Below, one piece after another: positions 23,147-35,031 of a stretch of DNA of 64,000 bases (positions within the stretch are counted from its first letter, which is position 1; each line of letters begins with the position of its first letter). Below the pieces are notes generated by a model. It was not told the DNA's origin and made no database searches. It was given only the letters and a program-made list of their open reading frames with translations. The position numbers and the translations under genes are program-made. The stretch is from Tridacna crocea (taxonomy: Eukaryota > Mollusca > Bivalvia > Cardiida > Cardiidae), in assembly GCA_943736015.1 (NCBI GenBank), contig OX031069.1:21271235-21335234 (forward strand), in the 5' to 3' direction.

Positions 23147-23524
23147 ATAACTAGAAAAGTGGAAGTTTTAAGGCTAACTTCCACTTTTCAACTTTCTACT
23201 TTTCTACTTTTCGACCTTGTCTTTTTTAGGTCGAAAAGTGGAAGTTTTATTGACAATTGTCATGTGAAAAACTTCCATTTTTCTACTTTTCGACCTAGCA
23301 TTTTAAGGCGAAAAGTGGAAGTTAGTGAGTCCTAATTTCTACTTTTCTAGACAAACGTGAGGTCGAAAAGTGGAAAGTTTTATGACAATTGTCAGGTCAA
23401 AAACTTCAACTTTTCGACTTTTCGAGGTAACTTTTTTGTTAGAAAAGTGGAAGTTAAAGAACCTAATTTCCACTTTTCGAGTTCCTCGTAGGTCGAAAAG
23501 TGGATGGCGGAAACAGGATTCCGT
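23147..23524 (-). repeat. Right inverted arm of the foldback element
   Basis: Reverse complement of the left arm. Matched landmarks are GAGTTCCTCGTAGGTCG near the outer end and CTAGAAAAGTGGAAGTTTTA at the inner end. Confidence 0.8.
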
Positions 23525-23654
23525 AGAAGATAACATATGATGAAAACTCTGTATGTCAAGATCAGATGGTTCTAATAACTTTAGGCCCAAAATATTGAAA
23601 AAGGTTTACATAGTGAGAAAATCTGAAAAGCTTGTTGGAGTGAAATAATTCACA

Positions 23655-23885
23655 AAGGGGTCATGCATTGATCAGTGGTAAAGTGTAGGGTTTGTCTGCT
23701 GGAAGTTTGAGTTTAAGCCTTCATCAATGCAGTGGGTTTCTTATGGAGTGACCTTTGGCAAGGCACTTCAGGACCCTAGCTTAGTATTGGTGAAAACCCA
23801 GGACATGCATGAAATATGTGAGCCTTTGCCATGATGTGATTGAAATAATGTTGAAAGCTGTGTAAAATACCCTTCTGTCAGTTAA
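23655..23885 (+). mobile_element. SINE of a second type
   Basis: tRNA-like head TGATCAGTGGTAAAGTG and GAAGTTTGAGTTTAAGCC. The body has GACCTTTGGCAAGGCACTTC, and the tail AATAATGTTGAAAGCTGTGT resembles core-type SINE tails. Confidence 0.5.
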
Positions 23886-24019
23886 TCAGTCACTGAACTA
23901 GTATTCCCTTGATCCTTATAAAGATGAGCACACATTTTGCTGCAGATGTAAATGATTAGGACAGACTCCACAATAATGCAGCATGATCTTAGGGCCGTAA
24001 ATTTCTGAAATCTTAATTC

Positions 24020-24155
24020 TTCTCTTTGAGAAAAAAACATTGTGAAATAAGGAGAAAATGCTGCTTATCAGTAATTTCTTCTTTACCTACAATGTTTTCA
24101 GACGTTTTACTTGGGCTCCCAAATAGACGCTCAGGATAATGTGGTGTAAAAGGTT
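24020..24155 (-). repeat. TTAA-hairpin degraded fragment
   Basis: ACATTGTGAAATAAGGAG and TTTCTTCTTTACCTACAATG, ending GGTGTAAAAGGTTAT. Confidence 0.5.
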
Positions 24156-24356
24156 ATTGCATCATCTTGAATTTTTTAGTAGTAAAAAAAAATTATCTTG
24201 TGCTCTAAAAGGTAACATCCCATCAAAAGAATATTTGCGTGTTAATGACAAGCTATAAAATACTTGCACTGCAACTTTCACTTTGAACATATCAAAACAA
24301 CAGATGGTGGGTGCGTACATCTTTGTAGAATGTTGCAATCTTTCGTAAAAATAAGT

Positions 24357-24587
24357 TTAACTCTTTTCCACACAATGACGCCCTTTAACGACCTTTGGAG
24401 TGAATCATGTTGGAAAACATTGTGGGAAAAGGAGAAAATGCTGGTAACCAGCATTTTCTCCTTTTCCCACAATGTTTTCTACCCTTCCCAAAATCAAATT
24501 TCAATTTTTTAGTCGCAATCATTTTGTCGTCTACAAATGCTTTCAATTTGGACCAGTCCATAAATTTGTCATTTGGTAAAAGGTTAA
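24357..24587 (+). repeat. TTAA-hairpin element with perfect 67-bp palindrome
   Basis: Positions 24413-24479 form two exact 33-base arms around a single central A. Termini TTAACTCTTTTCCACACAAT and GGTAAAAGGTTAA. Confidence 0.9.
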
Positions 24588-24632
24588 TTCTGAATGACAG
24601 TATGCGATCAAAATGAAATAATTTCAAAATTG

Positions 24633-24996
24633 GCATTTTATTCCAGACTACAAACTACTCCAAAACTGGTATTTCACCCCAGAAAACGAAATACTGCCAT
24701 CAGCTAGAATCAACCACAACAAACGAGATTGTAAAGAAATGTTAGCAATTTTGAAATTCCATCAACACTCTGACGGTCAAAAATTCAAACCGTTCGTTCC
24801 ATTAACAACATCAAGAAGATGTAGGCAAGTTTTAAATTCCATAAAACATGATCAAAACAGAACAATGATAGTTCCCCATTCAATTTCACACACCACAGTT
24901 AAGTTTATTCAGTACATCAAAAAGCACTGCTTGCTATATTTCTCATTTGGAGTAACTGGTTGTCCAAGGGAGAGAAAAAACACAGAAATTACCTAA
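24633..24996 (+). CDS. Unclassified ORF, about 120 codons
   Basis: A frame closed by TAA upstream runs open to a stop at 24994-24996, with an internal ATG at 24739. The top strand here is rich in A and C, which lowers stop frequency, so chance is possible. The first part shows a loose internal duplication (QNWHFIPDYKLLQNWYFTPE). It sits between two TTAA-hairpin elements. No domain recognised. Confidence 0.2.
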
Positions 24997-25029
24997 TGAT
25001 GACTACTAAATGACATATTTTTAGACTCC

Positions 25030-25263
25030 TTAACCCTTCACCAAACAATCCCTGGTTTTTACAACCCTGAGATAGAAGCCTTTTGAAAACATTGTAGGAA
25101 AAGGAGAAAATGCTGGTAACAAGCATTTTCTCCTTTTCCCACAATGCTTTCAACCCTTCTCCCCAGGAAACAAATTTCATTTTTTTAATTATCCTTATTT
25201 TGTGGTCTGCAAGTGCTTTCAATTTGGACCAGTCTAAAATACTGTCATTTGGTAAAGGGTTAA
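25030..25263 (+). repeat. TTAA-hairpin element
   Basis: TTAACCCTTCACCAAACAAT to GGTAAAGGGTTAA. A further left terminus fragment starts in the shared TTAA and runs to about 25320. Confidence 0.87.
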
Positions 25264-25594
25264 CTCTTTACCAAATGGCATAGTTTTAGATAGATCCAAT
25301 TCCTTGTCTGCGCTTGTTAAATTCTTTAAAGATTGGACTTGTACGTTATGACGCATCACCATCCCCGTTACTTGCAGGGTTCGAATTTCATTTTTTATCC
25401 ACTGGCAAATTTTATTAAATGGCTTTTTTCCCCACTCACAAAATTAAAATGGACTCATATTGCCTTTTGAAGCCCAGGATGCTTTCCAGTACCAATGGTA
25501 AAAAACAAAAGAAAGAGGAACTATATAATTAATATTAAAATCATTTAACTGTCAATTCAATTCCAGTTGAATATAAACAAACAATACAAACAAA

Positions 25595-25658
25595 CAATGT
25601 TTTCAAAAGGCTTCTTTCTCAGAATCATCAAAAGTCAGAGTGGTGTGGTAAAGAGTTA
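25595..25658 (-). repeat. TTAA-hairpin right-end fragment
   Basis: CAATGTTTTCAAAAGGCTTC to GTGGTAAAGAGTTAA; begins at the outer edge of the palindrome. Confidence 0.6.
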
Positions 25659-25871
25659 AAGTGTCTTCCACATCTGAAGTTACCTTAGCAGACCATGTAG
25701 ATCAAGATCAGAATGCACAAGATGTACACTGTCTGCTTTGCAAAAATGCTGTAGACAAAAGACAACCATGAAAATGCAACTATCTGAAACTTAATCTCAA
25801 CTGCAAAATGTCAATTTGCTTGATTTTGGCACATTTAGAGTTAAAGGCTACTGGCTGAAATGACTGATGGG

Positions 25872-26100
25872 TTAACCTCTTACAACACAATCCCGACTTT
25901 TAACCACCCTGAGAAAGAAGCCTTCTGAAAACATTGTGGGAAAAGGAGAAAATGCTGGTAACCAACACTTTCTCCTTTTCCCATGATGTCTTCTACTCTC
26001 TCAGAGACAAATTTTGTCATTTGGGTCACCTTTAATGTGTTGCCTGCAAATGCTTTCAATTTGGACCAATCTAAAATTTTGTTGTTTGGTAAAGAGTTAA
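25872..26100 (+). repeat. TTAA-hairpin element, 229 bp
   Basis: TTAACCTCTTACAACACAAT to GTTTGGTAAAGAGTTAA; some stem mismatches (CCAACACTTTC). Confidence 0.85.
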
Positions 26101-26500
26101 AAACCACGACATAATGGCAAAATGATCAACTTTTACTTTCATCGACAAAAGGAGCAAAATAATTTGGTTGTTATTTCACAAAATTACCCGTCCATTATTT
26201 GTCATTTTGTCAGTAACTATCTTTTTGACTTCTCATGGTTTTTTTTTTACTCATTTTAGCCCTTAGAGTGCCTAGTCAACTCCACACAGTCCTACTTACA
26301 AGCCCACTTTCTCTGAAAATCCCAGATTTACCGGCATTTTTACCCTAGAAATACAATCCTAATAACTGTTATTTCAGTTGCTTTTGTCTGCCGTGTTTCA
26401 GATAAGTGGACAGTGTAGATCAAAGATCAGACTGCACAGTCTGACCTGTAATCTACACTGAATGAAAAAAAGACATTAGACATGCGAGGCTCTTTCAAGT

Positions 26501-26732
26501 TTAATCCTTTACCATACAATCCCAACTTTTAATAACCCTAAAGAAAAAGGTTTTTGAAAAACTTGTGGGAAAAGGAGAACATGCTGGTAACTAGCATTTG
26601 TTTTTCCTTTTTCCACAATGTTTATTATCCTATCAAAGACAGAAATCATCATTTAGGCTACATTTATTTTGTAGCCTGCAAAAACCTTCTTCTTGGTCAA
26701 GTCCGAAATTTTGATATTTGGTAAAGGGTTAA
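26501..26732 (+). repeat. TTAA-hairpin element
   Basis: TTAATCCTTTACCATACAAT to GGTAAAGGGTTAA; shares TTAA with the following inverted copy. Confidence 0.85.
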
Positions 26733-26957
26733 CCCTTTACCAGACCACGAAATTTTAGACCTGTCCAAATTGAAAGCATTTGCAGACGACAATTTCAATG
26801 TGGCCCAAATGGTGCAATTGTTTATTGATAGGGTAGAAAACATTGTGGAAAAAGGAGAAAATGCTGGTAACCAGCATTTTCTCCTTTTCCCACAATGTTT
26901 TCAAAAGGCTTCTTCCCAAAGGTAGTCAAAATTCGTCATTGTGTGGTAAAGTGTTAA
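26729..26957 (-). repeat. TTAA-hairpin element, tail-to-tail with previous
   Basis: TTAACCCTTTACCAGACCAC to GTGGTAAAGTGTTAA, 229 bp. Confidence 0.87.
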
Positions 26958-27026
26958 ACACTGAGAGGGGTATTGAAATAACCAAAGTATGTTAATGTCA
27001 TTCTAACCACATAAGGTACTTTTATC

Positions 27027-27240
27027 CTTTACTAAAGAATCAGTGTTTTATCCAACCAAAGAGAGCAACCTTTTGAAAATATTGTGGGAAAAGGAGAAAA
27101 TCTTGGTAAACAACTGGAAGCCGGCATTTTCTCTTTTTCTTCAATGTTATGTATCCATCTAAGATAATTACAGCATGCCATCAGTCAAGTAACAAGACTT
27201 TGCTGTCTACAAAATGCTTCAACATTTGGTAAGGAGACAA
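27027..27240 (+). repeat. TTAA-hairpin element with a centre insertion
   Basis: The centre carries extra bases (CTTGGTAAACAACTGGAAGC) between the arms; the right end is worn. Confidence 0.6.
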
Positions 27241-27265
27241 TAAGGCTATACCAAACAATCTCAGT

Positions 27266-27494
27266 TTAACTCTTTACCAAACGACAAAATTTTGGACTAG
27301 TCCAAATTGAAAGCATTGGCAGACGACATAATAGATGTGACTGAAAAATTCAAATTTGGTTTGGGAAAGGTAGTAAACATTGTGGGAAAAGGAGAAAATG
27401 CTGGTTACCAGCATTTTCTCCTTTTCCCACAATGTTTTCCAAAGACTTCTTTCTCAGGGTTGTTAAAAGCCAGGATTGTGTGGTAAAGACTTAA
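27266..27494 (-). repeat. TTAA-hairpin element, 229 bp
   Basis: TTAACTCTTTACCAAACGAC to GTGTGGTAAAGACTTAA, full palindrome. Confidence 0.88.
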
Positions 27495-27503
27495 ATAACC
27501 TGA

Positions 27504-27795
27504 AAGATGCATTTTCTCCCATTTCCACAATGTCTTCTATCTTTTCAGAGACAAATCTTGTACATTTTAGCCACATTTTTGGTCTGCAGATGCTTTCAGT
27601 TTGAAAAACTCTAAAACTTTATCACACAGCATAATTTGAGACTTGTCCAAATTCAAAGCATACGCAGACAACAATTTAAATCATGGGTGGCTAAAATGAC
27701 AGTTACCAGCATTGTCTCCTTTTCCCACAATGTTTTCAAAAAAGCTTTCTTTCTCAAGGTTGTTGACACTGAGGATTGTGTGGTATAGGGTTATA
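27504..27795. repeat. Two TTAA-hairpin fragments fused
   Basis: A + oriented right half (27504-27628, TTTCTCCCATTTCCACAATG to TTATCACACAGC) runs into a - oriented copy lacking most of its first palindrome arm (27615-27795). Confidence 0.6.
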
Positions 27796-28252
27796 TCACA
27801 AATGGTACAGTAAGTCCAGTCATTCTGCTTTCACCAGTGGAATAATTTTGAGGTATGGATCTATCCTACAATTCAAGAGAATGAGGCCCCATAAGCTTGC
27901 ACTATATGATGAGGATTATTCGTCAGTTATTTCCCTTGATTCTTTGCAGAATTATATTGGTCCTGGGCACATATTCACCAACCATTCTTAAGAATGTTCT
28001 TTGTCTAATTCTCCAGAATTTTCTACATTTGTAAGAAACACAACTTCTGATTGGTTAAACCATTTGGTTTTTCTTGGGCAACTGAATTTTTCCATAGTAC
28101 TCAGATACAAACCTGACCTTTCTGTAAGATTATGCGAGTTTGCTAAGTAACGTGCTATATTTGTTGTCAAACCTGTCAAGCTAACAAGCTAGGAAATCTT
28201 GTCAGACTTTTTTGTTTACATGACGCCCAATGGTGTGTTTTCATTGGCCGTT

Positions 28253-28525
28253 AAGATTGGTTGGTTGTATTGGAGTTTAACGCCACTATAACAGCTAAGG
28301 TCATATCATGGCTGTAGGTGACGCACATGTGTTTCCTGGCTTTCTCTGACCAGTACTAACACTACTTTCTTTCCAAAGCCACCAACTACTTTTCTCACAT
28401 GCCTCAGCAGAGGTGAGAGGCGAAAATACGCCGGAAAGAAAGATCGCCTCTATCGTGTATCGAACTCACAACCACCAGGTCATGAGTCCGACACGCTCAC
28501 CACTGAGCCACCCGGACGGACTGGC
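28253..28525 (-). mobile_element. tRNA-derived SINE
   Basis: On the minus strand it begins with a tRNA-like head: box A TGGCTCAGTGGTGAGCG and box B GGTTGTGAGTTCGATAC. It ends with GGCGTTAAACTCCAATACAA and CCAACC units. The tail is of the kind I recall from bivalve SINEs. The head is not a functional tRNA. Confidence 0.65.
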
Positions 28526-31060
28526 CGATAAGACTTTGGTAGACCTGTCAATCAAAATCAGCAGAAAGGTCAATTGGAAATGGCATGTTAAAATTTACAG
28601 GGTGAGGCCATCATTCTATCGTGAAAATACTAATTTTTGACTGAAATGAGCTTCACTTGTTCAATAGCCTTCTATTGGCCCATTGATACAAAATTTATCT
28701 GCCAATCTCTTGCTCCTGGGCTTTTTTGGTCAACAACCAGCTCGTCCAATGGCTTGCTCATCCCATGATTGCACACTACTTCATTTGATTGGGCATGAGT
28801 ATTTATAGATCAAATTAATTAACTGTAATATTGGGAAATAAATGTTAACAACCAAATATATTTCTAAATCCTAATTTTCAGGTACAAACTTAATTCTATT
28901 CGATGTATTCATCTGATGTATTCATTCTGATCTATCTCTCTATCCATCATGCATCATACTGTTAAGGAACATTACTCCCAACTCCCCTTAATAATCAACG
29001 GGAGACCGCCAATACACATATAATCCTAACTTTGTCATGACTACTCTCCCTTAAACGAAAAAGGTATTCATTTGCTTAAAATAGGTCGACTTTCAAGGCA
29101 ATATCTGAATAACATTTTTCTTTTTCTTTCAAATTATTAACTCCACACAATGACTTCCTTGACACATACTGTGGATTCATATAATTTTGTTGGTATGAAA
29201 TTTCGTGGATTTTTCAAATTCGGCATTTTCGTTTGACCGTAAATTCGTTGATTTTCCATTTCCAAACGAAAAAAAATTTTTTTGTATAAAAAAGTCTTAA
29301 CTGTCCATTAATAAAGTGTGTGAAAGAAAAAAAAAAGATAACATAAGACGGGACTCGATCGATGACAAGTATACAGGTATCGAGTGTAAATGGTGTAACG
29401 TTCATGACACTTATCTGATAATCTGATCGCCGGTCTCGAGCCTATCAATTAAGACATGCGTAATTATTTACAATTTACACCGTTATTATTTAATCCAGTA
29501 GTCACAGTTTACAATCAAATTTTAAGCCGTAAAAGATACGACGACGTTTTCAGAATCGTCTGCTTTGAAAATCGTCTGCTTTGAAACTGCTGACTTCCGA
29601 AGCTTCCCTTTCCAAATGTCTGGGTCACTTAGGAAAACACGACTGCTTGTCGCATCATTCGCTGATATATTGTGACAGATGGAAAGAGATCTTTTGTTTA
29701 GAGCTCGAGTCGTTACTGAAATGATAGTTGATACGTTTTACCTTGTTGTCCAAAAGTGTGTCCGAAATAGTAAGTGTGAAATCCGACAAATTTGCATCTA
29801 GATCTATATTTAGAACAAGCGTAAAGGATCAAAATTGTAGTAGACCTAAGTTTAGGCTTCCATTCAATCTTGTGCGACTTCCAAAAGTTGCTTTCTTATA
29901 CGAGCTTGTTCAACTGCATGGGATAGATCGATGATCAGACTGCAAGTTCTGTTTAAGTCTGACACCGTCCAACAACACGTTGAAATCCGCCATCTTGTCA
30001 TCACCAAATTTAATATTTGAACGACCCAAATATAAGACAAGCCGTCCGTCAACATGATTTTATGCCTGTCACAGGTACACACGCATTTGCACTAACATTT
30101 TTATTTGGGGTAGATTTATGACATAACGTGTAAGTCATTCGAAGCAAGAGGCTTGTAATACAGACGTTTGTTGTACACATTTACGTCAGTTTTACCCTAC
30201 GAAATCTATGGTCACATTGCGTTTAGAAATGGCCGTTTCAAAAACACCTGGGCAGTCGTGTCACATGCTTTGTGTAGACAGCAGGAATTTGGTTTGGCTG
30301 TTTGCGAAAAAAAAATCCTCGCAGCCGAAATGCAACAATAAAAAATAAACATGGATTAGTTGACGCGTGTAGGTATTTTTTCAACAGTGTTTATGCTGTC
30401 GTCGCCAGGATAACAAAAAAAGAAAGTTAAAGCAACGGAGAAATCACTATTTTTACTCGGTAATTGTTAAGTCTCAACAAAATCTTTATAGGAACAAATA
30501 ATCTAAGGTGCAAATAACTTACTGTTCGATAGGGAGTGTGTACATTTTAACATTAGCGTCGTCATGTTCGTTATTAATGAAGCCGAACCAAACTTAGTTG
30601 AAGATGGCCAAGGACTTATCTTTCGTCGGGAACTTGAATTCATGGACTTACCTACCCACGAAATCAACAAAAATTAGTACTCAACGAATATTAATGGTTT
30701 CACAGTACCATTTCAGTGTTCTCAACACTTTGAATATCCTTATTTTCTTACAGTGCATAGCCATGTTCTGGAGATATTTCAACTAAACATAATTAGATTC
30801 TTTTACACACCATCATTTGAGTTACACGAGGACCTTATACATATACCATAAATCATCATTATATTTATCGCAGCATCCCCAAAGTAACCAAGGATAAAAA
30901 TAAAGAAATACAGGTTAAAGGACCAGTCTCTTGTTTGGTTACCTTTAGTCTTTACCTAGAAAGGGAGACAATTTCAATCACAGGAATGCCCCCCCCTCCA
31001 TTGAGTCATGGTTTGTGAAAAGGGGGATTAATGCACTTACAGAAAGTATTGAACCACATC
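28526..31060. other. Repeat-poor stretch
   Basis: No TTAA-hairpin copy was recognised between 27.8 and 32.0 kb, unlike the rest of the intron. Fragments of an AATTTCGTGGATTT-type repeat lie at 29165-29260 and 30640-30690. The possible YY1-like site at about 29992 is the only gene-like sign. Confidence 0.4.
29890..30005 (-). promoter_or_regulatory. Possible start-codon / YY1-like context
   Basis: The minus strand reads GACAAGATGGCGGATTTC near 29992, a CAAGATGGCGG match to the YY1-type site often found over the first ATG of animal genes. The frame opens for 27 codons and then stops. Part of it overlaps an AGACTTG..CAGTCTGATC hairpin repeat, which weakens the case. The wider 29500-30600 region is richer in CpG than its surroundings. 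Confidence 0.15.
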
Positions 31061-31074
31061 AGTTTGCAGTCCAA

Positions 31075-31250
31075 ACAGGCTGACCTTGGCCAAATTTTTT
31101 TTCTACTGGTCAACTTTCTGCATGTCAGAGGACCAGTCTACCTTATGATTGCATTGGCTATAAGACAATTATGTGATGACTGGCTTGGTACTATGCATCA
31201 GAGGTGCATTATGCCCCTTTTTGCCAGAGCATGGCTAAAGTGTATTATGT
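31075..31250 (+). repeat. Second copy of the dispersed repeat
   Basis: See landmarks under 1630-1800. It is preceded by a CCCCCCCC tract and ends near TTGCCAGAGCATGGC. Confidence 0.45.
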
Positions 31251-32034
31251 CCTTTACATCAAATTTTTTCAGTAAAAACATAATTGTCCCAAAACGCAAT
31301 TCGAGTTTTGGACAGCTTACATCTAGGTAAAGCGACGATATCAAAAATGAAATGTTATGTTTTACTTGCAATAAAACTTAAAAAATGTCCCAAATACAAA
31401 CAGTTCAAATTTAAACACTGACCACAAGAAAAAAAAGTTTCATTCATTGTTTACTTGAGATGTTTATGTTTCTGAAAACTGACATGAAATGGTTGCCAAA
31501 CATGATAATCTCCATAGTTTTTATACAGAACCATTTCAGTGTTCTCAACACTTTGAAACAACTTCTAAAAGTGCTTTAGGCATTGAAATGTTTAATAACT
31601 TGGCCTTGGTCATTAATCTCATTAACAATTCATTCCATTTCCCTGCAATATCTGCAGAATCTGGATTGAGGACTACATACACCAGATCAAAGTACTGAAA
31701 GTACTCATGGAAGTCGATTTTAGAATTAGATTGAGTAATGAAGAAATCGTTCCCCCTGGTCTGAAGGTGCGTTCAATTTGGATGTGACCAAAAGTTTCTC
31801 ATCATGTGCAGAGTGAAATAGTCAACAAAACTCAATACTATTTAAGGTGAAACAGTTAAACAAAAAGAAGAACAGAAACAAAGCTTCTTTTTTTTTTCAA
31901 TTTAATTTGAAAGAAGTATCATCTTCTAGTAACATGAATCGAGTACCACAACAAAATGAATATTATGTAAAGGTAGTTGAAACAAGTAAGCAGTATATTT
32001 GTGAATAAACACCTCAATCTCAAGCAGGACATGT

Positions 32035-32120
32035 CAATACCCTTTCGCACACAATGACGACTTTTGACTACTCTTGGAGAGAAGCAGCTTGAAAATATTG
32101 TGGCAAAAGTAAAAAACAAT
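32035..32120 (+). repeat. TTAA-hairpin left-half fragment
   Basis: CCCTTTCGCACACAATGACG to TTGTGGCAAAAGTAAAAA; cut near the palindrome. Confidence 0.5.
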
Positions 32121-32518
32121 TGAATACTAAGTGTTACATTCTTATCCCAGTGCTTTGTCTCAATTCAGACCTGTCAAAAAGGCTCGCAAAAAGACTAGGA
32201 AGTTTAACTTTGAACTGCATAAAAAAGAAAATGTGGCTTTTATTGCATAATATTTCAAGGGACCAAAACAAAAATCTCATATTTTTCTTATATTTTCGAA
32301 ACATCAAAATAAGTAATAATAGCTTGTAAAGATCTTTCTGATATTTTTTTTAATTGTATGCCCTTGTAGTATGATGAACATTGAAAGTATATTTTAATAC
32401 TTCAGCTAGAGTATATTCTCATACTGTTAAATTTGTTTAATGCAGAGAATACTTCTAAGACAAATTTAGGGACCATACAACTTGTATAAAGAGAAATAAA
32501 TGGCCCTTGAATCAAAAC

Positions 32519-32650
32519 TTAACCCATAGCCAACTAGCCCGATTTTTAAAGTTGTTTGGTATATTTTTGAAAACTCTGTGTCCAAAGGTAAAAATGCTTG
32601 CGACAAGCATTTTCATCTCTGCTGATGCTTTGAGTTGCAAATAAATGAAA
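32519..32650 (+). repeat. TTAA-hairpin divergent subfamily
   Basis: CTTAACCCATAGCC and stem AAATGCTTG / CAAGCATTT with loop CGA. Confidence 0.5.
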
Positions 32651-32927
32651 GTAAAAAAAGCTCAAAATCTTATAATTGATGATGATTTTTAAAAAGAAAA
32701 CATGAGTACATGTATTTAGCCAACAACTTGCACACTATGTCAAAGGAATCTACAGATAAACACTGGTACATTGCAACACAATGCTTTCTTCATATAATCC
32801 AAATAGTGTCTCTTTCCAATAATGTTTATATTTATCCTTTCAGTACCTTTTCCACTTTTTTGGCCATTTTATGAAATTGTCTGCTGAAATCTGGGACAAT
32901 TTAATTTTTGTCTGCTAGTAGCTATTT

Positions 32928-33147
32928 ATTAAACAGCAAAATTTTAGACTGGTCTAAATTGAAAGCACTTGCAGACAACAAAATAAAGTCAACTCAAAAA
33001 TTAAAGTTTTCTTCCAGGCAAGGCGGAAAACGCTGTGGAAAAAGGAGAAATTACTGGCAACCAGCATTTTCTCCTTTTCCAACAATGTTCTCAAAAGCCT
33101 TCTATCTCAGGGTAGTGAAAACCAGGGATGATTTGGTAAAGGGTTAA
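32928..33147 (-). repeat. TTAA-hairpin element
   Basis: The left TTAA has been lost (TTATTAAACAGCAAAATTTT); right end TTTGGTAAAGGGTTAA. Confidence 0.8.
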
Positions 33148-33489
33148 TTGGTTAAAGAACAGGCAAATATAGTAAGATACAGCATGTAAACATAAAGGTA
33201 GTGGCAAAAATATTATGAACATGTACCAAAAAGTAATCAAGTGAAAATATATACACAAAAACCTGACTAGCCAGACGATGTGCATGTAAAATATCAATCT
33301 ATCACTCTATGTACATAAAAAAAAATTTAATCTTGAAAAGATTTGCAAACAAGAAATGAACTTTTGCTCAAAGTGTGCAGTAGCCTTTTGAAGAAAGAAA
33401 ACATGGTGACCGATGGAGTAAATACGCATTACAAGCACTTTCTCATATACCCAAAATGTTTCCAAAAGCATTCTACCTCAAGTCTATAA

Positions 33490-33545
33490 ACTAGAGGCGC
33501 TTGAGCGCCTGTATCGCTCCACAGGCCTGATTTTTCTGCGACGGT
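33490..33545 (+). repeat. Left-end fragment of a tandem-core element
   Basis: AACTAGAGGCGCTTGAGCGC with hairpin GGCGCTTGAGCGCC, followed by TGTATCGCTCCACAGG. Truncated. Confidence 0.45.
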
Positions 33546-33594
33546 GAAGAGAAGTTTTTAACAATTACCATTCATTCCTGCATTTTAGGTCACT

Positions 33595-33980
33595 TTAAAA
33601 GAAAAAAAGCTATGAAAGCGTGAGAAAAGAAGAAAATAAAAGTAACCTGCAATTTCTTAGTTTTACACAATCATTTCTACCCTTTTTGATACAAGTTTTA
33701 CTAATTTGAAGATTTATTATGTTGTCTGCAACATCTTTCAATTATGGCCAATTATAAAAATTTTGTCTTCTGGTTATAGTTAACTCATTACCAAATGACA
33801 ACATTTTAGGGTTGTCAAAATGGAAAGCATTTTGTAGATGAAAAAATAAATGACTGAAAATTTAAAAGTTGTTTTGTGAAGGGTAGATAACATTGTGGGA
33901 AAAGGTTACCAGCATTTTCTCCTTTTCCCACAATGTTTTCTAAAGTCTTCTTTGTCAGGGATCAGTTTGATTGGATAACA
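33595..33980. repeat. Degraded + copy followed by - copy sharing TTAA
   Basis: 33595-33783 is a worn + copy ending TCTGGTTATAGTTAA. 33780-33980 starts TTAACTCATTACCAAATGAC, lacks half of arm one (GGGAAAAGGTTACC), and loses its right TTAA. Confidence 0.6.
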
Positions 33981-34045
33981 AAATGCCTTATCACAACAGT
34001 AAAGCCCTGTCCCTCTTTGTTACACAGTGTTCTCACTAGGATTTT

Positions 34046-34140
34046 AAAAGTTGGATTCCAGGAATCCAAGTCAAGAAAAAGTTGGATTCCAAACTGAAAA
34101 GTTGGATTCCAGCCTGAAAAAGTTGGATTCCAAAACAGTT
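34046..34140 (+). repeat. Four-copy short tandem repeat
   Basis: AAGTTGGATTCCAAACTGAA-like units of about 20-30 bp. Located just right of a TTAA-hairpin copy. Confidence 0.65.
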
Positions 34141-34771
34141 CGGAAGAATTTTCACGTGCAAGTTATCAACATCTCAAAACTGTAAATTTTAGATTTGTGC
34201 ATCATGGAGACATAATGTCTGTAATACACAAGTCTAGATTTACAAAGGAAATTACTTAGTATGTAAGATTTTATTGTAATAGCTCAAAGAAATAAAGAAG
34301 TTTAATAACTTTTCACTTGATCTTTAATTTAGACTATGTAAATAATTCAACATGATAATGCATATTTCAAATATTTGTGATAATAATACAAGTACATGTG
34401 GCAATAGTTGTAGATCCTTTGTGACAAAATTTTGTAAATTCAGTTCTTATTCCAATTTAATTTTTGTCAATATGGATTATGATGTCTACATTTTCCTTGA
34501 CAATACTTTAGACCTGTCCAAATTTAAAGCTTGCATAAATTTGCAGATAACATAATCATGGATTGAACAATTCATTTTGGCTTTCAAAATGTTCTCAACT
34601 TGTAATTAAGTACACAATGAAAGTCAAATGAAATGAAAGTCAAATGAAAATTCAATCTCTCTCCTTCTTTTCATGACAAATCTACATTTATAAAAAGTGC
34701 CCTGGCTTTGCTTCAAATCTACAAAAGCTCATCATAAATGCTATTTACTTCAATTTGATGAACAGGAATAA

Positions 34772-34985
34772 TTGACAAAATTTTAGACTTGTCCAAATTT
34801 AAAACATTCGTAGATGACAAATTACATGTAACTCAGCAAATTAAAATTTATTTTGGGAAAGGTAGAAAATATAGTGGGAAAAGGAAAAATTTTACCATTT
34901 TTCCACAATGTTTTCAAATGCCTTATTTCTTAGAGTATTATAAGGTATTATAAGCTGAGGGACTGACGGACTGTGGTGAAAGTTA
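34772..34985 (-). repeat. TTAA-hairpin degraded copy
   Basis: ATTGACAAAATTTTAGACTT; the palindrome centre is collapsed to AAAAATTTTACCATTTTT. A smaller fragment lies at 34490-34550. Confidence 0.6.
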
Positions 34986-35031
34986 AGCAAAATCATTAAG
35001 TTGTTTACTCTCACTGTTCATACACATTTTA

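Larger units (their letters stand above)
21088..23524. mobile_element. Foldback-type element with about 0.4-kb terminal inverted repeats
   Basis: The left arm (21088-21495) starts ACGGAATCCTGTTTCCGCC and the right arm (23147-23524) is its near-identical reverse complement. The similarity runs almost the whole length, through modules such as GACCTCACGTTTGTCTAG and CCTTAAAATGCTAGG. The arms are themselves built of short GAAAAGTGGAAGTT-like modules in both orientations. The flanks AGAAGAC (21081-21087) and AGAAGAT (23525-23531) look like a 7-bp target duplication with one mismatch. The 1.65-kb core has no transposase ORF but holds a palindromic element (21724-21978) and a TTAA-hairpin copy (22675-22894). 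Confidence 0.8.

Noticed and set aside
21088..23524. CRISPR-like array in the GAAAAGT repeats
   Set aside because: Units are degenerate, in both orientations and without unique spacers; eukaryotic context.
28413..28640. Plus-strand ORF over the SINE
   Set aside because: The sequence is a tRNA-derived SINE on the minus strand.
30636..30690. Splice donor TAGGTAAGT on the minus strand near 30650 as an exon
   Set aside because: The sequence belongs to an AATTTCGTGG-type dispersed repeat also seen near 29165-29260.
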